This document shows positions 43,099-52,372 of a stretch of DNA of 64,000 nt, piece after piece. The position numbers and the translations under genes are program-made. Position 1 is the first letter of the stretch. The number at the start of each line of letters is the position of its first letter. Below the pieces are notes generated by a model. It saw only the letters and a list, made by a program, of their open reading frames with translations, was not told where the DNA came from and searched no databases. The DNA is from Actinomycetota bacterium (GTDB taxonomy: Bacteria; Actinomycetota; Acidimicrobiia; Acidimicrobiales; Ilumatobacteraceae). The DNA is taken from positions 248,001 to 312,000 of the forward strand of contig JAUSLV010000018.1 of the NCBI GenBank assembly GCA_030645495.1. The letters are read 5' to 3'.

Positions 43099-43904
43099 GC
43101 GACCAGACGCTCGACCACCACTGGGCCGAAATGGTCACGGTGGCGCTGCTCGGCACCGACCGGCGCGATCCGCCGGCGCCGCCGGCCGGGGGGCTGGCCG
43201 ATCTGGCCGCCGACGACCCGCTGCCCACGCCTTCGCAGCGCCTCGTTCAGCAGGTGGCCGCGTGCACCACGGTTCGCCGCGCCGGGCTGCTACCGGGCGC
43301 GCCGGCTGCGGTGATCGCGCCGCCGGAGGCCGACCCGCGACCCGTCACTGCGCCCGCAGCCACCAGCACATGGCGGCGGCTGATCGCCGACTGGCCGGTG
43401 CTGGAAGACGAATGGGTGCTCGCGGTCATCGCCGCGGGCAGGCGTGTGGCACCCGAACTCGTGCCGCCGCTGTTGGCTCGCCATCGCACCGACGTGGTGC
43501 GCCACGAGCGAGCGCTGCGCGCCATCGGCCCATTGGGGCCGTGGATGATCGAGTGGTCGCCGCGCCTCGGGTGCACCGCCCGCCGCCCGGTCGTCGGGCT
43601 CGATGCCGCAGTGGGCGCGTTGCCCGAGTTGCCGATCGTGCCCGACCTGTTGCCCCTGCTGTCGGCACCGGCTGCCGAGGTGGCGCGCGTGCTGGCCACC
43701 GGGCTGGCGCAGGCCCGCTTCACCGCCGGTCACCGCGCCGTGCTCGTGAACCTGGTCGCCCGCGTGCCCCGCACGTCGCTCGCCGCGGTGGCCACCGCGC
43801 TGGGCCGCGTCGACCCGATGTCGCCCTCGATCGGCTTGGCCTACGCGCTCACCGATCTTGCTCATCTTCGCCTGCACATGCTCACCGAACTGGAGCCCGC
43901 ATGA
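43095..43904 (+). CDS. DUF5691-like protein of the SWIM-MoxR-VWA cluster
   Basis: 269 residues, ATGA overlap at both ends. I recognise it by context and by the helical, HEAT-like pattern W-A-E-M-V-T-V-A-L-L-G-T-D-R-R, R-R-L-I-A-D-W-P-V-L-E-D-E-W and L-A-A-V-A-T-A-L-G-R-V. The G-T-D-R-R opening is characteristic of the family. No catalytic motif, signal or membrane segment is visible. Probably a scaffold or adaptor of the system; function unknown. Confidence 0.75.
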   Translation: MSDQTLDHHWAEMVTVALLGTDRRDPPAPPAGGLADLAADDPLPTPSQRLVQQVAACTTVRRAGLLPGAPAAVIAPPEADPRPVTAPAATSTWRRLIADWPVLEDEWVLAVIAAGRRVAPELVPPLLARHRTDVVRHERALRAIGPLGPWMIEWSPRLGCTARRPVVGLDAAVGALPELPIVPDLLPLLSAPAAEVARVLATGLAQARFTAGHRAVLVNLVARVPRTSLAAVATALGRVDPMSPSIGLAYALTDLAHLRLHMLTELEPA

Positions 43905-44995
43905 CCCTCACCCCACCTCAACACACGGTGCTGCGCCCGCACGCCGAGCACGAGTTCGCGCACGAGTTGGCCGCGCTGGCCGCGCTCGACACGCACGAGC
44001 GCCCGCCCAACTGGCGGCTGTCGCCGTGGGCGGTGGTCACCTACCTGCTGGGCGGCACGCTGGCCGACGGCACCGTGGTGTCGCCCAAGTATGTGGGTCG
44101 CCGGCGCCTCATCGAGATCGCCGTCGCCACGCTGGCCACCGATCGCGCGCTGTTGCTGTTGGGCGTGCCGGGCACGGCCAAGACCTGGGTCAGCGAACAC
44201 CTCGCGGCGGCCATCAGTGGCGACTCGACGCTGCTGGTGCAGGGCACCGCCGGCACCGCCGAAGAGCAGCTGCGCTACGGCTGGAACTACGCCCGGCTGA
44301 TCGCCGAGGGGCCGTCGGCCGCGGCGCTCGTGCCCAGCCCGATCTACCGGGCGATGGAACGTGGCTCGATCGCCCGCGTGGAAGAGCTCACGCGCATGCC
44401 CGGCGACGTGCAAGACGCGTTGGTCACGGTGCTCAGCGAGAAGACGCTGCCGTTGCCCGAGCTGGGTAGCGAGATGCAGGCCGTTCCCGGGTTCAACGTG
44501 ATCGCCACGGCCAACGATCGCGACCGTGGCGTCAACGACCTGTCGGCCGCGCTGCGCCGCCGGTTCAACACGGTGGTGCTGCCGCTGCCGGCCGACATCG
44601 AGGAGGAGGTCGCGATCGTGCAACGGCGGGTGGCCGAGCTGGGCACCGCACTGGCGCTGCCCGCCGTGCCCGCGTCCAACGACGAGATCCGCCGCGTGGT
44701 CACCATCTTCCGCGAGCTGCGCAACGGCGCCACCGCCGATGGGCGCATCAGTCTGAAGGTGCCCACCGGCTCGCTGTCCACCGCCGAAGCGATCTCGGTG
44801 GTCACCAGCGGCGTAGCGCTCGCCGCCCACTTCGGTGATGGTCACCTGGGCGCGGCCGACGTCGCCGCCGGCATCGTCGGCGCGGTGGTGAAGGATCCGG
44901 TGCACGACGCGGTCGCATGGCGCGAGTACCTCGAGGCCGTGGTGCGCGACCGCAGCGAATGGGGCGAGTTCTACGAGGCGTGCCGAGAGCTCTGA
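43901..44995 (+). CDS. MoxR-family AAA+ ATPase (YehL-like)
   Basis: 364 residues from ATG 43901. Walker A G-V-P-G-T-A-K-T; the Walker B position reads A-R-V-E-E-L-T, with Glu where Asp is usual; sensor 1 is A-T-A-N-D; the arginine-finger region is R-R-R-F-N. MoxR ATPases act as remodelling chaperones for metal-enzyme or membrane complexes with VWA partners. The Walker B substitution occurs in YehL-type subfamilies as I recall, so I would not call it inactive. Six bases separate it from the DUF5682 gene. Confidence 0.88.
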   Translation: MTLTPPQHTVLRPHAEHEFAHELAALAALDTHERPPNWRLSPWAVVTYLLGGTLADGTVVSPKYVGRRRLIEIAVATLATDRALLLLGVPGTAKTWVSEHLAAAISGDSTLLVQGTAGTAEEQLRYGWNYARLIAEGPSAAALVPSPIYRAMERGSIARVEELTRMPGDVQDALVTVLSEKTLPLPELGSEMQAVPGFNVIATANDRDRGVNDLSAALRRRFNTVVLPLPADIEEEVAIVQRRVAELGTALALPAVPASNDEIRRVVTIFRELRNGATADGRISLKVPTGSLSTAEAISVVTSGVALAAHFGDGHLGAADVAAGIVGAVVKDPVHDAVAWREYLEAVVRDRSEWGEFYEACREL

Positions 44996-45001
44996 CCCCT
45001 C

Positions 45002-47224
45002 GTGACCGCTGTGCCACCTGTCGTGCAGGTGATGGGCATCCGTCACCACGGCCCGGGCTCAGCCCGGTCGGTGGTGCGCGCCCTTGCACTGCTGCAGCCC
45101 ACCGTCGTGCTGGTGGAGTTACCGGCCGACTGCGAGGCCGCGCTGGCGTGGGTGGGCCACGAACAGTTGCAGCCGCCGGTGGCGTTGTTGGGCCATGTGA
45201 TCGACCAGCCGCAGCGGGCTGCGTTCTTGCCGTTCGCCTCGTTCAGCCCCGAGTGGCAGGCGTTCGTGTGGGCCCGTGCCCACGGCGTGCCGATCAGGGC
45301 GATCGACCTGCCGCTGCAGTTGTCGCTGGCGGGTGGGGCGGCCGACGGGGATGGCGCGGGCGACGGTGAGCTGCTCTTGGCGGATCATCCGGTGGGCGAC
45401 CCGATCGCCGCGCTCGCCGCCGCGGCCGGCGACCCCGACCCCGAGCGTTGGTGGGAGGACGTGATCGAGCACCGCGGCGACGGTGCGCCGGCCTTCGACG
45501 CGGTGGCCGAGGCGATGGCCGCGGTGCGCGGCGGTTGGGAGGCCGGGTCGGTGCGCGAGGCCCGCCGCGAGGCCTACATGCGCCAGTGCCTGCGCATGGC
45601 GCTGGCCGACGGCCATCAGCGCATCGCAGTGGTGTGCGGTGCGTGGCACGTGCCCGCGCTGGCCATGCCCTTGCCCCCTGCCACGGTCGATGCGCGCACG
45701 CTGCGCGGGTTGCCGAAGGTGAAGGTGGGTGTCAGCTGGGTGCCATGGACGCATCGTCGCCTGGCGTTCGCCACCGGCTACGGAGCGGGCGTGCGCAGCC
45801 CGGGCTGGTACGCCCACGTGTTCGCCCATCCGGGGCCCGAGGGGGTGGCCCGCTGGTTCGTGGGCGCGGCCCGCCTGCTGCGCGACCGTGGCCTGCCCGC
45901 CAGCCCCGACCACCTGATCGCCGGCACGCGCACGGCCACCGCGCTGGCAGCGCTTCGTGGCCGGCCGCGCCCGGGCCTGGTCGAGGTGCTGGATGCGGCC
46001 GACACGGTGATGGCCGGCAGCACCGGCCTGGCACTCATCGAGCGCGAGTTGGTGGTGGGCGATGCGATCGGCGAGGTGCCCGAGGGCGCGCCGCAGGTGC
46101 CGCTGGCTCGCGACCTGGCCACCCAGCAGCGCAAGGCCCGCCTGAAGCCGCAGGCCGACGCGCACACGCTGGAACTCGATCTGCGCACGCCATTGGGCCG
46201 CAGCCGATCGGCGCTGCTGCACCGCCTGCAGGCGCTGGAGGTGCCGTGGGGTGCGGTGCAAGAGGGGCGCGGCAGTAGCGGCACGTTCCGCGAGACGTGG
46301 GGCCTGCGGTGGGAGCCCGAGCTCACCATCCGTGTCATCGAGCGCGCCGCGCACGGCACCACGGTGCAGGTCGCGGCCACCAACCGCCTGCTCGAACGAG
46401 CAGCGGCCACCACCGCGCTGGCCGATCTGATCGCGGTGCTCGACGTGGCGATGCTGGCCGATCTGGGCGCGGTGGTGCGCCCGGTGGTGGCGCGGGTGGA
46501 GGCGCAGGCCGCGCACGACCCCGACGTGGTGCAGGTGATCGAGGCGTTGGGGCCGTTGGCCCGCGCACTGCGCTACGGCGACGTGCGCGGCACGGATGCC
46601 ACTGCGCTGCGCAACGTGTTCGACGGGTTGGTGGTGCGGGTGCTGGCCGGCGCGCTGATGGCCTGCCGTTCGCTCGACGACGATGCCGCTGCCGCGATGG
46701 TCGAGCGGTTGGCCGGCGTGCAGGCCGCGTTGGCGCTCACCGATCACGCTGCGCGCCGCGCGGAGTGGCCCGCGATGCTCACCATCATCACCGAGCGCAC
46801 CGACGTGCACGGCCTGGTGCAGGGGCGGGCGGCGCGGCTGCTGCACGACGGTGGCGCGTGGAAGCGGGCGCAGGTGGGCAACCGGGTGTCGCGGGCACTC
46901 AGCGTGGGCACGCCGCCGGCCGTCGGCGCGGCGTTCGTGGAGGGCTTCCTCGCCGGCAGTGGCACGGTGCTGGTGCACGACCGCGAACTGCTGGAGGTGA
47001 TCGACGCCTGGGTGTCGGCGCTGGCCCCCGATGCGTTCGTCAGCACCGTGCCGTTGCTGCGGCGCACGTTCGGCGCATTCGAGCAGGCCGAGCGGCGGCA
47101 ACTGGGCCTGCTGCTCGCCGATCAGGCCCGCGCCACGGGCTCTGGCTTCGGTGCCGATGTCGACGCGGCGCGTGCCGCACTGGCGCTGGTCACCGTGCGC
47201 CAGATGCTGGGGGTGCCGCAGTGA
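45002..47224 (+). CDS. DUF5682-like protein (YehM-like)
   Basis: 740 residues from GTG 45002. The N-terminal ~220 residues carry G-I-R-H-H-G-P-G-S-A-R (12-22), V-V-L-V-E-L-P-A-D (about 35-43) and C-G-A-W-H-V-P-A (212-219). These three resemble the G-x-x-H, hydrophobic-E-L and G-x-x-H elements of TraB/TIKI-type putative metal-dependent hydrolases. The remaining ~500 residues are helical repeats of unknown fold. No membrane segment. Stop overlaps the VWA start. Enzymatic role is inferred. Confidence 0.78.
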   Translation: MTAVPPVVQVMGIRHHGPGSARSVVRALALLQPTVVLVELPADCEAALAWVGHEQLQPPVALLGHVIDQPQRAAFLPFASFSPEWQAFVWARAHGVPIRAIDLPLQLSLAGGAADGDGAGDGELLLADHPVGDPIAALAAAAGDPDPERWWEDVIEHRGDGAPAFDAVAEAMAAVRGGWEAGSVREARREAYMRQCLRMALADGHQRIAVVCGAWHVPALAMPLPPATVDARTLRGLPKVKVGVSWVPWTHRRLAFATGYGAGVRSPGWYAHVFAHPGPEGVARWFVGAARLLRDRGLPASPDHLIAGTRTATALAALRGRPRPGLVEVLDAADTVMAGSTGLALIERELVVGDAIGEVPEGAPQVPLARDLATQQRKARLKPQADAHTLELDLRTPLGRSRSALLHRLQALEVPWGAVQEGRGSSGTFRETWGLRWEPELTIRVIERAAHGTTVQVAATNRLLERAAATTALADLIAVLDVAMLADLGAVVRPVVARVEAQAAHDPDVVQVIEALGPLARALRYGDVRGTDATALRNVFDGLVVRVLAGALMACRSLDDDAAAAMVERLAGVQAALALTDHAARRAEWPAMLTIITERTDVHGLVQGRAARLLHDGGAWKRAQVGNRVSRALSVGTPPAVGAAFVEGFLAGSGTVLVHDRELLEVIDAWVSALAPDAFVSTVPLLRRTFGAFEQAERRQLGLLLADQARATGSGFGADVDAARAALALVTVRQMLGVPQ

Positions 47225-48489
47225 TGGCCACGCCGCCGCTGCCGTCTCTGCCCGACCGCGCCATCGACGCACAGCCCGGGCGCGTCAGCGATCCCGAGCG
47301 GCTGCGCCGGTGGCGGATGGTGTTGGGCGGGGCCGACCAACCCGACACCGACGACGTCACCGCAGGCGTCACTGCGCTGCGCCTCGATGGCCACGACGCG
47401 CGCATCGACGCTGCGCTGGCCGCGGTGTACGACAGCCAACCTGGTCGTCGTGGTGGGGGAGGGCGCAGCGCGGGCCTGGGCAAGTCGGCGCCCGGCGTGG
47501 CGCGCTGGTTGGGCGACATCCGTCGCTACTTCCCGTCCACGGTGGTGCAGGTGATGCAGCGCGACGCGATCGAGCGGTTGCAGTTGCGGCAACTGCTGCT
47601 CGAGCCCGAGATGTTGGGCGCGGTCGAACCCGACCTGCATCTCGTGACGTTGCTGGTCGAGCTGAACCGGCTGTTGCCCGACACCACCCGTGCCACTGCC
47701 CGCCAGTTGGTGGCGCAGGTGGTCGAGCAGATCCGCCGCCGGCTGGAGTCGCGCACGGCCGCGGCGGTGCAGGGCGCGCTCGCCCGCTCGCAGCGCACCC
47801 GTCGCCCGCGCCCGGCCGACATCGACTGGGGCCGCACCATCCACGCCAACCTGCGCCACTACCAGCCCGCCGCGGGCACCGTGATCCCCGAGCGGTTGGT
47901 GGGCTACGGCCGCCGCCAGCGCAGCCTGGCGCGCGACGTGGTGGTGGCGATCGACCAGTCGGCGAGCATGGCCGACAGCGTGGTCTACGCCTCGGTGTTC
48001 TCCGCCGTGCTGGCCTCGCTGCCGTCGCTGCGCACGTCGGTGGTGGCGTTCGACACCGCCGTGGCCGATCTCACCCCGCTGTTGCACGACCCGGTGGAAG
48101 TGCTGTTCGGCGTGCAGCTGGGCGGCGGCACCGACATCGCGTCGGCGATCGGTTACTGCCAGCGCCTCATCGATCGCCCGGCCGACACCGTGTTGGTGTT
48201 GGTGAGCGACCTGTTCGAGGGCGGCAACTCGGCGCTGCTGCACGAGCGCATCGCTGCGCTGCACCAGGCAGGGGTGTGCGTGGTGGTGCTGCTGGCCCTG
48301 TCCGACGAGGGTGCGCCGGCCTACGACCACGCACAGGCCTCGGCGCTGGCCGCGATGGGGGTGCCATCGTTCGCGTGCACACCCGATGCCTTCCCCGACC
48401 TGCTGGCCGCGGCGCTCGAGCGACGCGACGTGGGCCGCTGGGCCAATGAGCACGGCCTGCACACCGTGGTGGCACCGCCCGCCGGCTGA
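47224..48489 (+). CDS. VWA-domain protein (YehP/CoxE-like)
   Basis: 421 residues from ATG 47224 (TGATG). Helical N-terminal ~240 residues, then a VWA domain with a full MIDAS: D-Q-S-A-S (244-248), G-G-G-T-D-I-A-S, and S-D-L-F-E. Thus Mg2+-dependent protein binding is expected. It is the canonical partner of MoxR ATPases. Cytoplasmic. Last gene of the five-gene set; 212 nt then run to the convergent Ehr operon. Confidence 0.88.
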   Translation: MATPPLPSLPDRAIDAQPGRVSDPERLRRWRMVLGGADQPDTDDVTAGVTALRLDGHDARIDAALAAVYDSQPGRRGGGGRSAGLGKSAPGVARWLGDIRRYFPSTVVQVMQRDAIERLQLRQLLLEPEMLGAVEPDLHLVTLLVELNRLLPDTTRATARQLVAQVVEQIRRRLESRTAAAVQGALARSQRTRRPRPADIDWGRTIHANLRHYQPAAGTVIPERLVGYGRRQRSLARDVVVAIDQSASMADSVVYASVFSAVLASLPSLRTSVVAFDTAVADLTPLLHDPVEVLFGVQLGGGTDIASAIGYCQRLIDRPADTVLVLVSDLFEGGNSALLHERIAALHQAGVCVVVLLALSDEGAPAYDHAQASALAAMGVPSFACTPDAFPDLLAAALERRDVGRWANEHGLHTVVAPPAG

Positions 48490-48505
48490 CCCGGCCGGTT
48501 ACAGC

Positions 48506-48631
48506 ATGCCGCGGCGGAACATGCGCCGGCGCACGCGGCGACGAGGCCCGGGCATGAGGAGGGGACGACGGCGGGGGAAGAAGCGGAAGATCATTGGCAC
48601 ATCATCCGCGGTGAGTGTGAACGATCTGTGA
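48506..48631 (+). CDS. possible 41-residue Arg/Lys-rich peptide
   Basis: ATG 48506, 17 nt after the VWA stop, to TGA at 48629-48631. The first 30 residues are mostly Arg, Lys, Gly and Pro ([16 protein letters not shown]), then a neutral tail. Codons include several AGG and CGA, rare in this genome, and a frame exists on the other strand. Possibly spurious; if real, a nucleic-acid-binding peptide. The other bases of 48490-48701 hold nothing clear. Confidence 0.25.
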   Translation: MPRRNMRRRTRRRGPGMRRGRRRGKKRKIIGTSSAVSVNDL

Positions 48632-48701
48632 CGGCACATGTTCGTGCGCCGGATGGCCGTTGACTGGTCGGCGCCTCGCCCGGCGTCGTGGGTGCGGCCG
48701 A

Positions 48702-50228
48702 TCACAGGTCGTTGCCCGCGTAGGAGAGGTTGAAGCTCTTGTTGGCGAGCGGGAAGTCGGGCACGATCGTGTCGCCTGCGAGCGCGACCGGGAGTGCCGG
48801 CCAGTTGAAGAATGACGGGTCGACGACCTTGACTCGCGACAAGGTGCCCGCGGCGCTGATTTCGAGTCTGTGGGCGATGGTGCCACGCCAGCCTTCGACG
48901 AGCCCGACGCCGTGGCGGGGTCCGTCGAGCGCGTCGAAGTGGCTGCGGTACTCACCCGGGCTCGTGCGTTGCAGCAGCTCGGTGACGAGCTGGATGGAGC
49001 TGTCGATCTCGGCGACGCGGATGTTGAAGCGGGCCATCACGTCGCCGTCGGTGAGGGTCGCGACAGTGAGGTTCTCGTAGACGTTGGCGAAGGCGTGCTC
49101 GCGCCGGGCATCGACGTGGAGCCCGGAGGCACGGGCGACGTAGCCGAGTGTGCCGATCTGCGCGGCGTCGGCGTTGGCGAGCACGGCTGTGCCGGTGAAG
49201 CGATCGACGACGGTGGCATTGGCCATCATGATGTCGACGACCTGGTGCACGTCGTCGCCGATCTCGCACAGCGTCGCCGGATCAGGAAGCCAGTGCGCCC
49301 GGGCGCCGCCGGGAACGATACTGCCGCGTAACAGCCGGTGCCCGGTGATGCGGGCGTTGAGACGCAGTAGCTGTTCGCGGATGCGCATGGTGTGCGCGTG
49401 GGCAATGCCGAAACCGACATCGTTGCCCATCGCTCCGAGGTCGGTGACATGGTTGTAGAGGCGCTCGAACTCGAGTAACAGCGCCCGGATCACCTGTGCC
49501 TCGGCCGGTGGAGTGCATGCGGCGGCGTCCTCGACAGCGAGGCAGAAGGCGAGGTTGTGGCCGACTGCGCTGTCACCGGAGATTCGTTCGGCGAGTTCGA
49601 CGCCGTCGGCGGGGTGTCGGTCTTGGAAGAGTCGTTCGATGCCCTTGTGGACGAACCACAGGCGGGCCTTCATGTTGAGGATCGTCTCGCCGACCACGGA
49701 GAAGCGGAAGTGGCCGGGTTCGATGATGCCGGCGTGGATCGGGCCGACCGGGATCTCGTAGACGCCAGGTCCGTCGACGGTGAGGAACGGGTAGGACTCG
49801 GTCTCGTTGTCGAATGCTGGCGGTGGGCCGGCGTCGTGGCGCATCGGGTACCAGCCGATCGGCCAGTGCTGGTGCAGCACGAGACGGGCTGGTTGGTGAT
49901 GGCCGACGACGCGGACACCGAACAGGTCTTGGATCTCGCGTTCGAAGCGGCCGGCGGGAAACGACACCTCGGCCAGGCTGGGCAGTACCGGGTCGTCGAT
50001 CGGGAGGCGGACGTGGAGCTCGATACGGGTGTCGGGCGGGCCGGCGACCATCACGTACACGACCCGGATCGAGGCTTCGGGGTGGTCGCCGTCGGGGAGG
50101 TCGTGGTGTGCGGCGACGAGCGCTAGCCGGTAGCCCGAGGAGGTGAGGTGCATGAATCGGTCGCGGAGGTCGAACGCGGCGGTGTCCATCGTCCACTCGA
50201 CGCGATCGGGGTTGGCGCTGCCGGTCAT
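48702..50228 (-). CDS. Ehr complex large subunit: NuoCD/HyfG-like, without Ni-binding cysteines
   Basis: 508 residues from ATG 50228. The N-terminal ~160 residues match NuoC (F-P-A-G-R-F-E-R-E-I-Q-D-L-F-G-V). The rest matches NuoD/HycE (V-G-P-I-H-A-G-I-I-E-P-G-H-F-R-F; H-K-G-I-E-R-L). Hydrogenases have E-R-x-C-G-x-C; here it is E-R-I-S-G-D-S (about 214-220). The C-terminal D-P-C-x-x-C is replaced by D-F-P-L-A-N-K-S-F-N-L. All four Ni ligands are therefore absent, so H2 chemistry is not expected. It fits the energy-converting-hydrogenase-related (Ehr) group and mycobacterial Rv0087. Confidence 0.85.
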   Translation of the reverse strand: MTGSANPDRVEWTMDTAAFDLRDRFMHLTSSGYRLALVAAHHDLPDGDHPEASIRVVYVMVAGPPDTRIELHVRLPIDDPVLPSLAEVSFPAGRFEREIQDLFGVRVVGHHQPARLVLHQHWPIGWYPMRHDAGPPPAFDNETESYPFLTVDGPGVYEIPVGPIHAGIIEPGHFRFSVVGETILNMKARLWFVHKGIERLFQDRHPADGVELAERISGDSAVGHNLAFCLAVEDAAACTPPAEAQVIRALLLEFERLYNHVTDLGAMGNDVGFGIAHAHTMRIREQLLRLNARITGHRLLRGSIVPGGARAHWLPDPATLCEIGDDVHQVVDIMMANATVVDRFTGTAVLANADAAQIGTLGYVARASGLHVDARREHAFANVYENLTVATLTDGDVMARFNIRVAEIDSSIQLVTELLQRTSPGEYRSHFDALDGPRHGVGLVEGWRGTIAHRLEISAAGTLSRVKVVDPSFFNWPALPVALAGDTIVPDFPLANKSFNLSYAGNDL

Positions 50229-51706
50229 CGGGCGAGCACCTCTGCTGCGGTGTGCAGTAGTTGGGAGATGGGCCAGATCGTGATCCCGATCGCGGCAGCA
50301 ACCAGCAGCCCGCTGACGAGCGTGACACGAACGGTGAGCGAGGTGACGTGCGCCGTCGATTCCGACGGGACAGTGGCGCCGCCTGGGCTGCCGGCCAGCA
50401 TGTTCAACGCGTGCACCAAGACCGCGGTGAAGATGGCGAGCATCACGACCAGTGCAATCGCGATGGCCCAGGCGAGGCCGTCGGCGATACCGGCGCGCAC
50501 GATCGCGAGTTCGCTGGCCAGGATGCTGAACGGCGGAAGGCCGAGCAGGGCCAGCAGGCTGAGCCCGAGCGTGGTGGCGATGAACGGCCGCTGGTGCAGC
50601 AGGCCTCGCACTCCGTCGATGCGAGTGGTGCCGGTCGCGAACAGCATCTCGCCGGTGGCGCTGAACGCCACCGACTTGGCAAGTCCGTTGCCGATCATGT
50701 GCAACAGGGCAGCGGTCATCGCGAGTGGTGAGCCGATCGCGGCGGCGAGCGCGATCAGCCCCATGTGCTCGACGCTGGAGTACGCGAGAAGACGCTTGTA
50801 GTCGCGTTGGGTCACCATCAGCGAGGCGGCGGTGACCAGGGAGAGCAATGCTGCGGCGAGCAGCAGTGTGCGCACGTAGCTCGCGCCGAGTGCGATGTCG
50901 GCGATCACCTTGAAGCGCAGCAGCGCATACATCGACATCGTCGAGAGCGCTCCCGCCATCAGCGCGGCGGCGGGTGCGGGCGCCTGGCTGTAGGCGTCGG
51001 GAAGCCACGAGTGCAGTGGGGCCAGGCCGGCCTTGGTGCCGTAGCCGACGATGACGAATCCCATGGCGACGCGTAACGCACCGGGGTCGAGGTGTGGGGC
51101 GCGCTCGACCAAGCTGCTCCAGTTGAGTGCGGTCGATGGATCGCCGCCGCTCTGCCGGGAGACGAAGTAGACGAGCACGGTGCCCATCAACGCGGTGGCG
51201 ACGCCGACGGATCCGAGGACGAGGTACTTCCATGAGGCCTCGACGGAGGCACGATCGCGCCGGTGTCCGACGAGCAGCACGGTGGCGATGGTGGTGGTCT
51301 CGATCGCCACCCACAGCACGCCGAGGTTGTCGGCCGTGACTACGACGCACATTGCGGCGATCGTCAGTTGCATCAGTACCCCGAACAAACGCGCTCGGTG
51401 CGGCGTCGTCGCAGCTGTGGCCAGCTCGGTGCGTAGGTAGGCGACGCTATAGGTGTTGGCGATCGTGCCGACGGCACCGATGAGGATGATCATCAGGGCG
51501 CCGAGCGCGTCGACGCGGAACTGTCCGCTGAAGGCGGTGATCGGGCCGGACTGGAGGACGCGCACAGCCAGGGTGATGCCGATCCCACCCACTGTCAGGC
51601 AGGAGACGGTTGGCAGCCACATGGTCGCCTTGCGCCATCCCCCGGTGGCGATGACGGCCGCCGTGAGGGCTGGAACAAGCGGGAGGACAACGATGAGGTC
51701 GGACAT
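50225..51706 (-). CDS. Ehr antiporter-like subunit HyfF/NuoN-type
   Basis: 493 residues, about 13-14 membrane segments. Proton-channel signatures of the Mrp/Nuo antiporter family: W-V-A-I-E-T-T (Glu), G-Y-G-T-K-A-G-L-A-P-L-H-S-W-L-P-D-A (Lys and His), and later R-D-Y-K-R-L-L-A-Y-S-S-V-E-H-M-G. ATGA/TGATG overlaps on both sides. By analogy it translocates H+ or Na+ in step with electron transfer. Confidence 0.85.
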   Translation of the reverse strand: MSDLIVVLPLVPALTAAVIATGGWRKATMWLPTVSCLTVGGIGITLAVRVLQSGPITAFSGQFRVDALGALMIILIGAVGTIANTYSVAYLRTELATAATTPHRARLFGVLMQLTIAAMCVVVTADNLGVLWVAIETTTIATVLLVGHRRDRASVEASWKYLVLGSVGVATALMGTVLVYFVSRQSGGDPSTALNWSSLVERAPHLDPGALRVAMGFVIVGYGTKAGLAPLHSWLPDAYSQAPAPAAALMAGALSTMSMYALLRFKVIADIALGASYVRTLLLAAALLSLVTAASLMVTQRDYKRLLAYSSVEHMGLIALAAAIGSPLAMTAALLHMIGNGLAKSVAFSATGEMLFATGTTRIDGVRGLLHQRPFIATTLGLSLLALLGLPPFSILASELAIVRAGIADGLAWAIAIALVVMLAIFTAVLVHALNMLAGSPGGATVPSESTAHVTSLTVRVTLVSGLLVAAAIGITIWPISQLLHTAAEVLAR

Positions 51707-52365
51707 CAGTCGCGAAGCTCCCGCAGTTGGTCGAGGTCGGTGCCACCGAACTTGTTGCGAATCCGGCTGGTGAGGACCTGCAAGATGAACATCGCGAGAA
51801 GCACGTCGCTGGCGATGCCCAGTTCGACCGCGAGCGGCACTCCGGAGGTGCCGAGGAACATCACCAGGGCGATGCCGTTGTCGAGCATCAGCACACCCAT
51901 GATCTGCAGCACCGCCTTGCGGCGGGTCACGATCAGCAGCATGCCGATCAGCATCACGGCGACGCCCAACGGCAAGGCACGCACCTGCGGGGTGGACGAC
52001 AGGGCGACGACATCGCGGGTGGCGGCGTAGGCGATGAGGGTCAGCCCGGACGCCGCCAACAGCGCGGCCGGCACATTGATCAACGACTCGACCTCGCGCC
52101 GCTCGTCACCGGCGCGTACTGCTCGCAGGATCAGCCCGGGAAGCACCACCCCGCGCAGCGCACCGACCATCAGCGACACTGCCACCAGTTCGTTCTCGTG
52201 CTCGTACAACCCGATGACGAACGCGACGGCGGCCAGGGCGACACCTTGGACGGCGATCACCCGGGCAACTGCGACCAGGCGGCGCAGCCACAGCGCGGCG
52301 AAACTGGTGACGAGCACCAGGCCGGCGGCGATGTCGAGGAGTTGCACGAACGCGGTGTCGTTCAT
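51706..52365 (-). CDS. Ehr membrane subunit HyfE-type
   Basis: 219 residues from ATG 52365 (M-N-D-T-A-F), seven bases after the preceding gene's stop; a longer frame to 52413 is not needed. About seven hydrophobic helices, and the NuoK-like motif L-M-L-D-N-G-I-A-L near residue 160. HyfE is a longer NuoK relative and takes part in the ion path next to the HyfC-type subunit. Motif support is modest; gene order supports it. Confidence 0.8.
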   Translation of the reverse strand: MNDTAFVQLLDIAAGLVLVTSFAALWLRRLVAVARVIAVQGVALAAVAFVIGLYEHENELVAVSLMVGALRGVVLPGLILRAVRAGDERREVESLINVPAALLAASGLTLIAYAATRDVVALSSTPQVRALPLGVAVMLIGMLLIVTRRKAVLQIMGVLMLDNGIALVMFLGTSGVPLAVELGIASDVLLAMFILQVLTSRIRNKFGGTDLDQLRELRD

Positions 52366-52372
52366 CGGTGGC

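Noticed and set aside
48702-50228. Calling the operon a NiFe hydrogenase or formate hydrogenlyase
   Set aside because: The large subunit lacks all Ni-ligand cysteines, and there is no formate dehydrogenase, HypA-F or maturation protease in the window.
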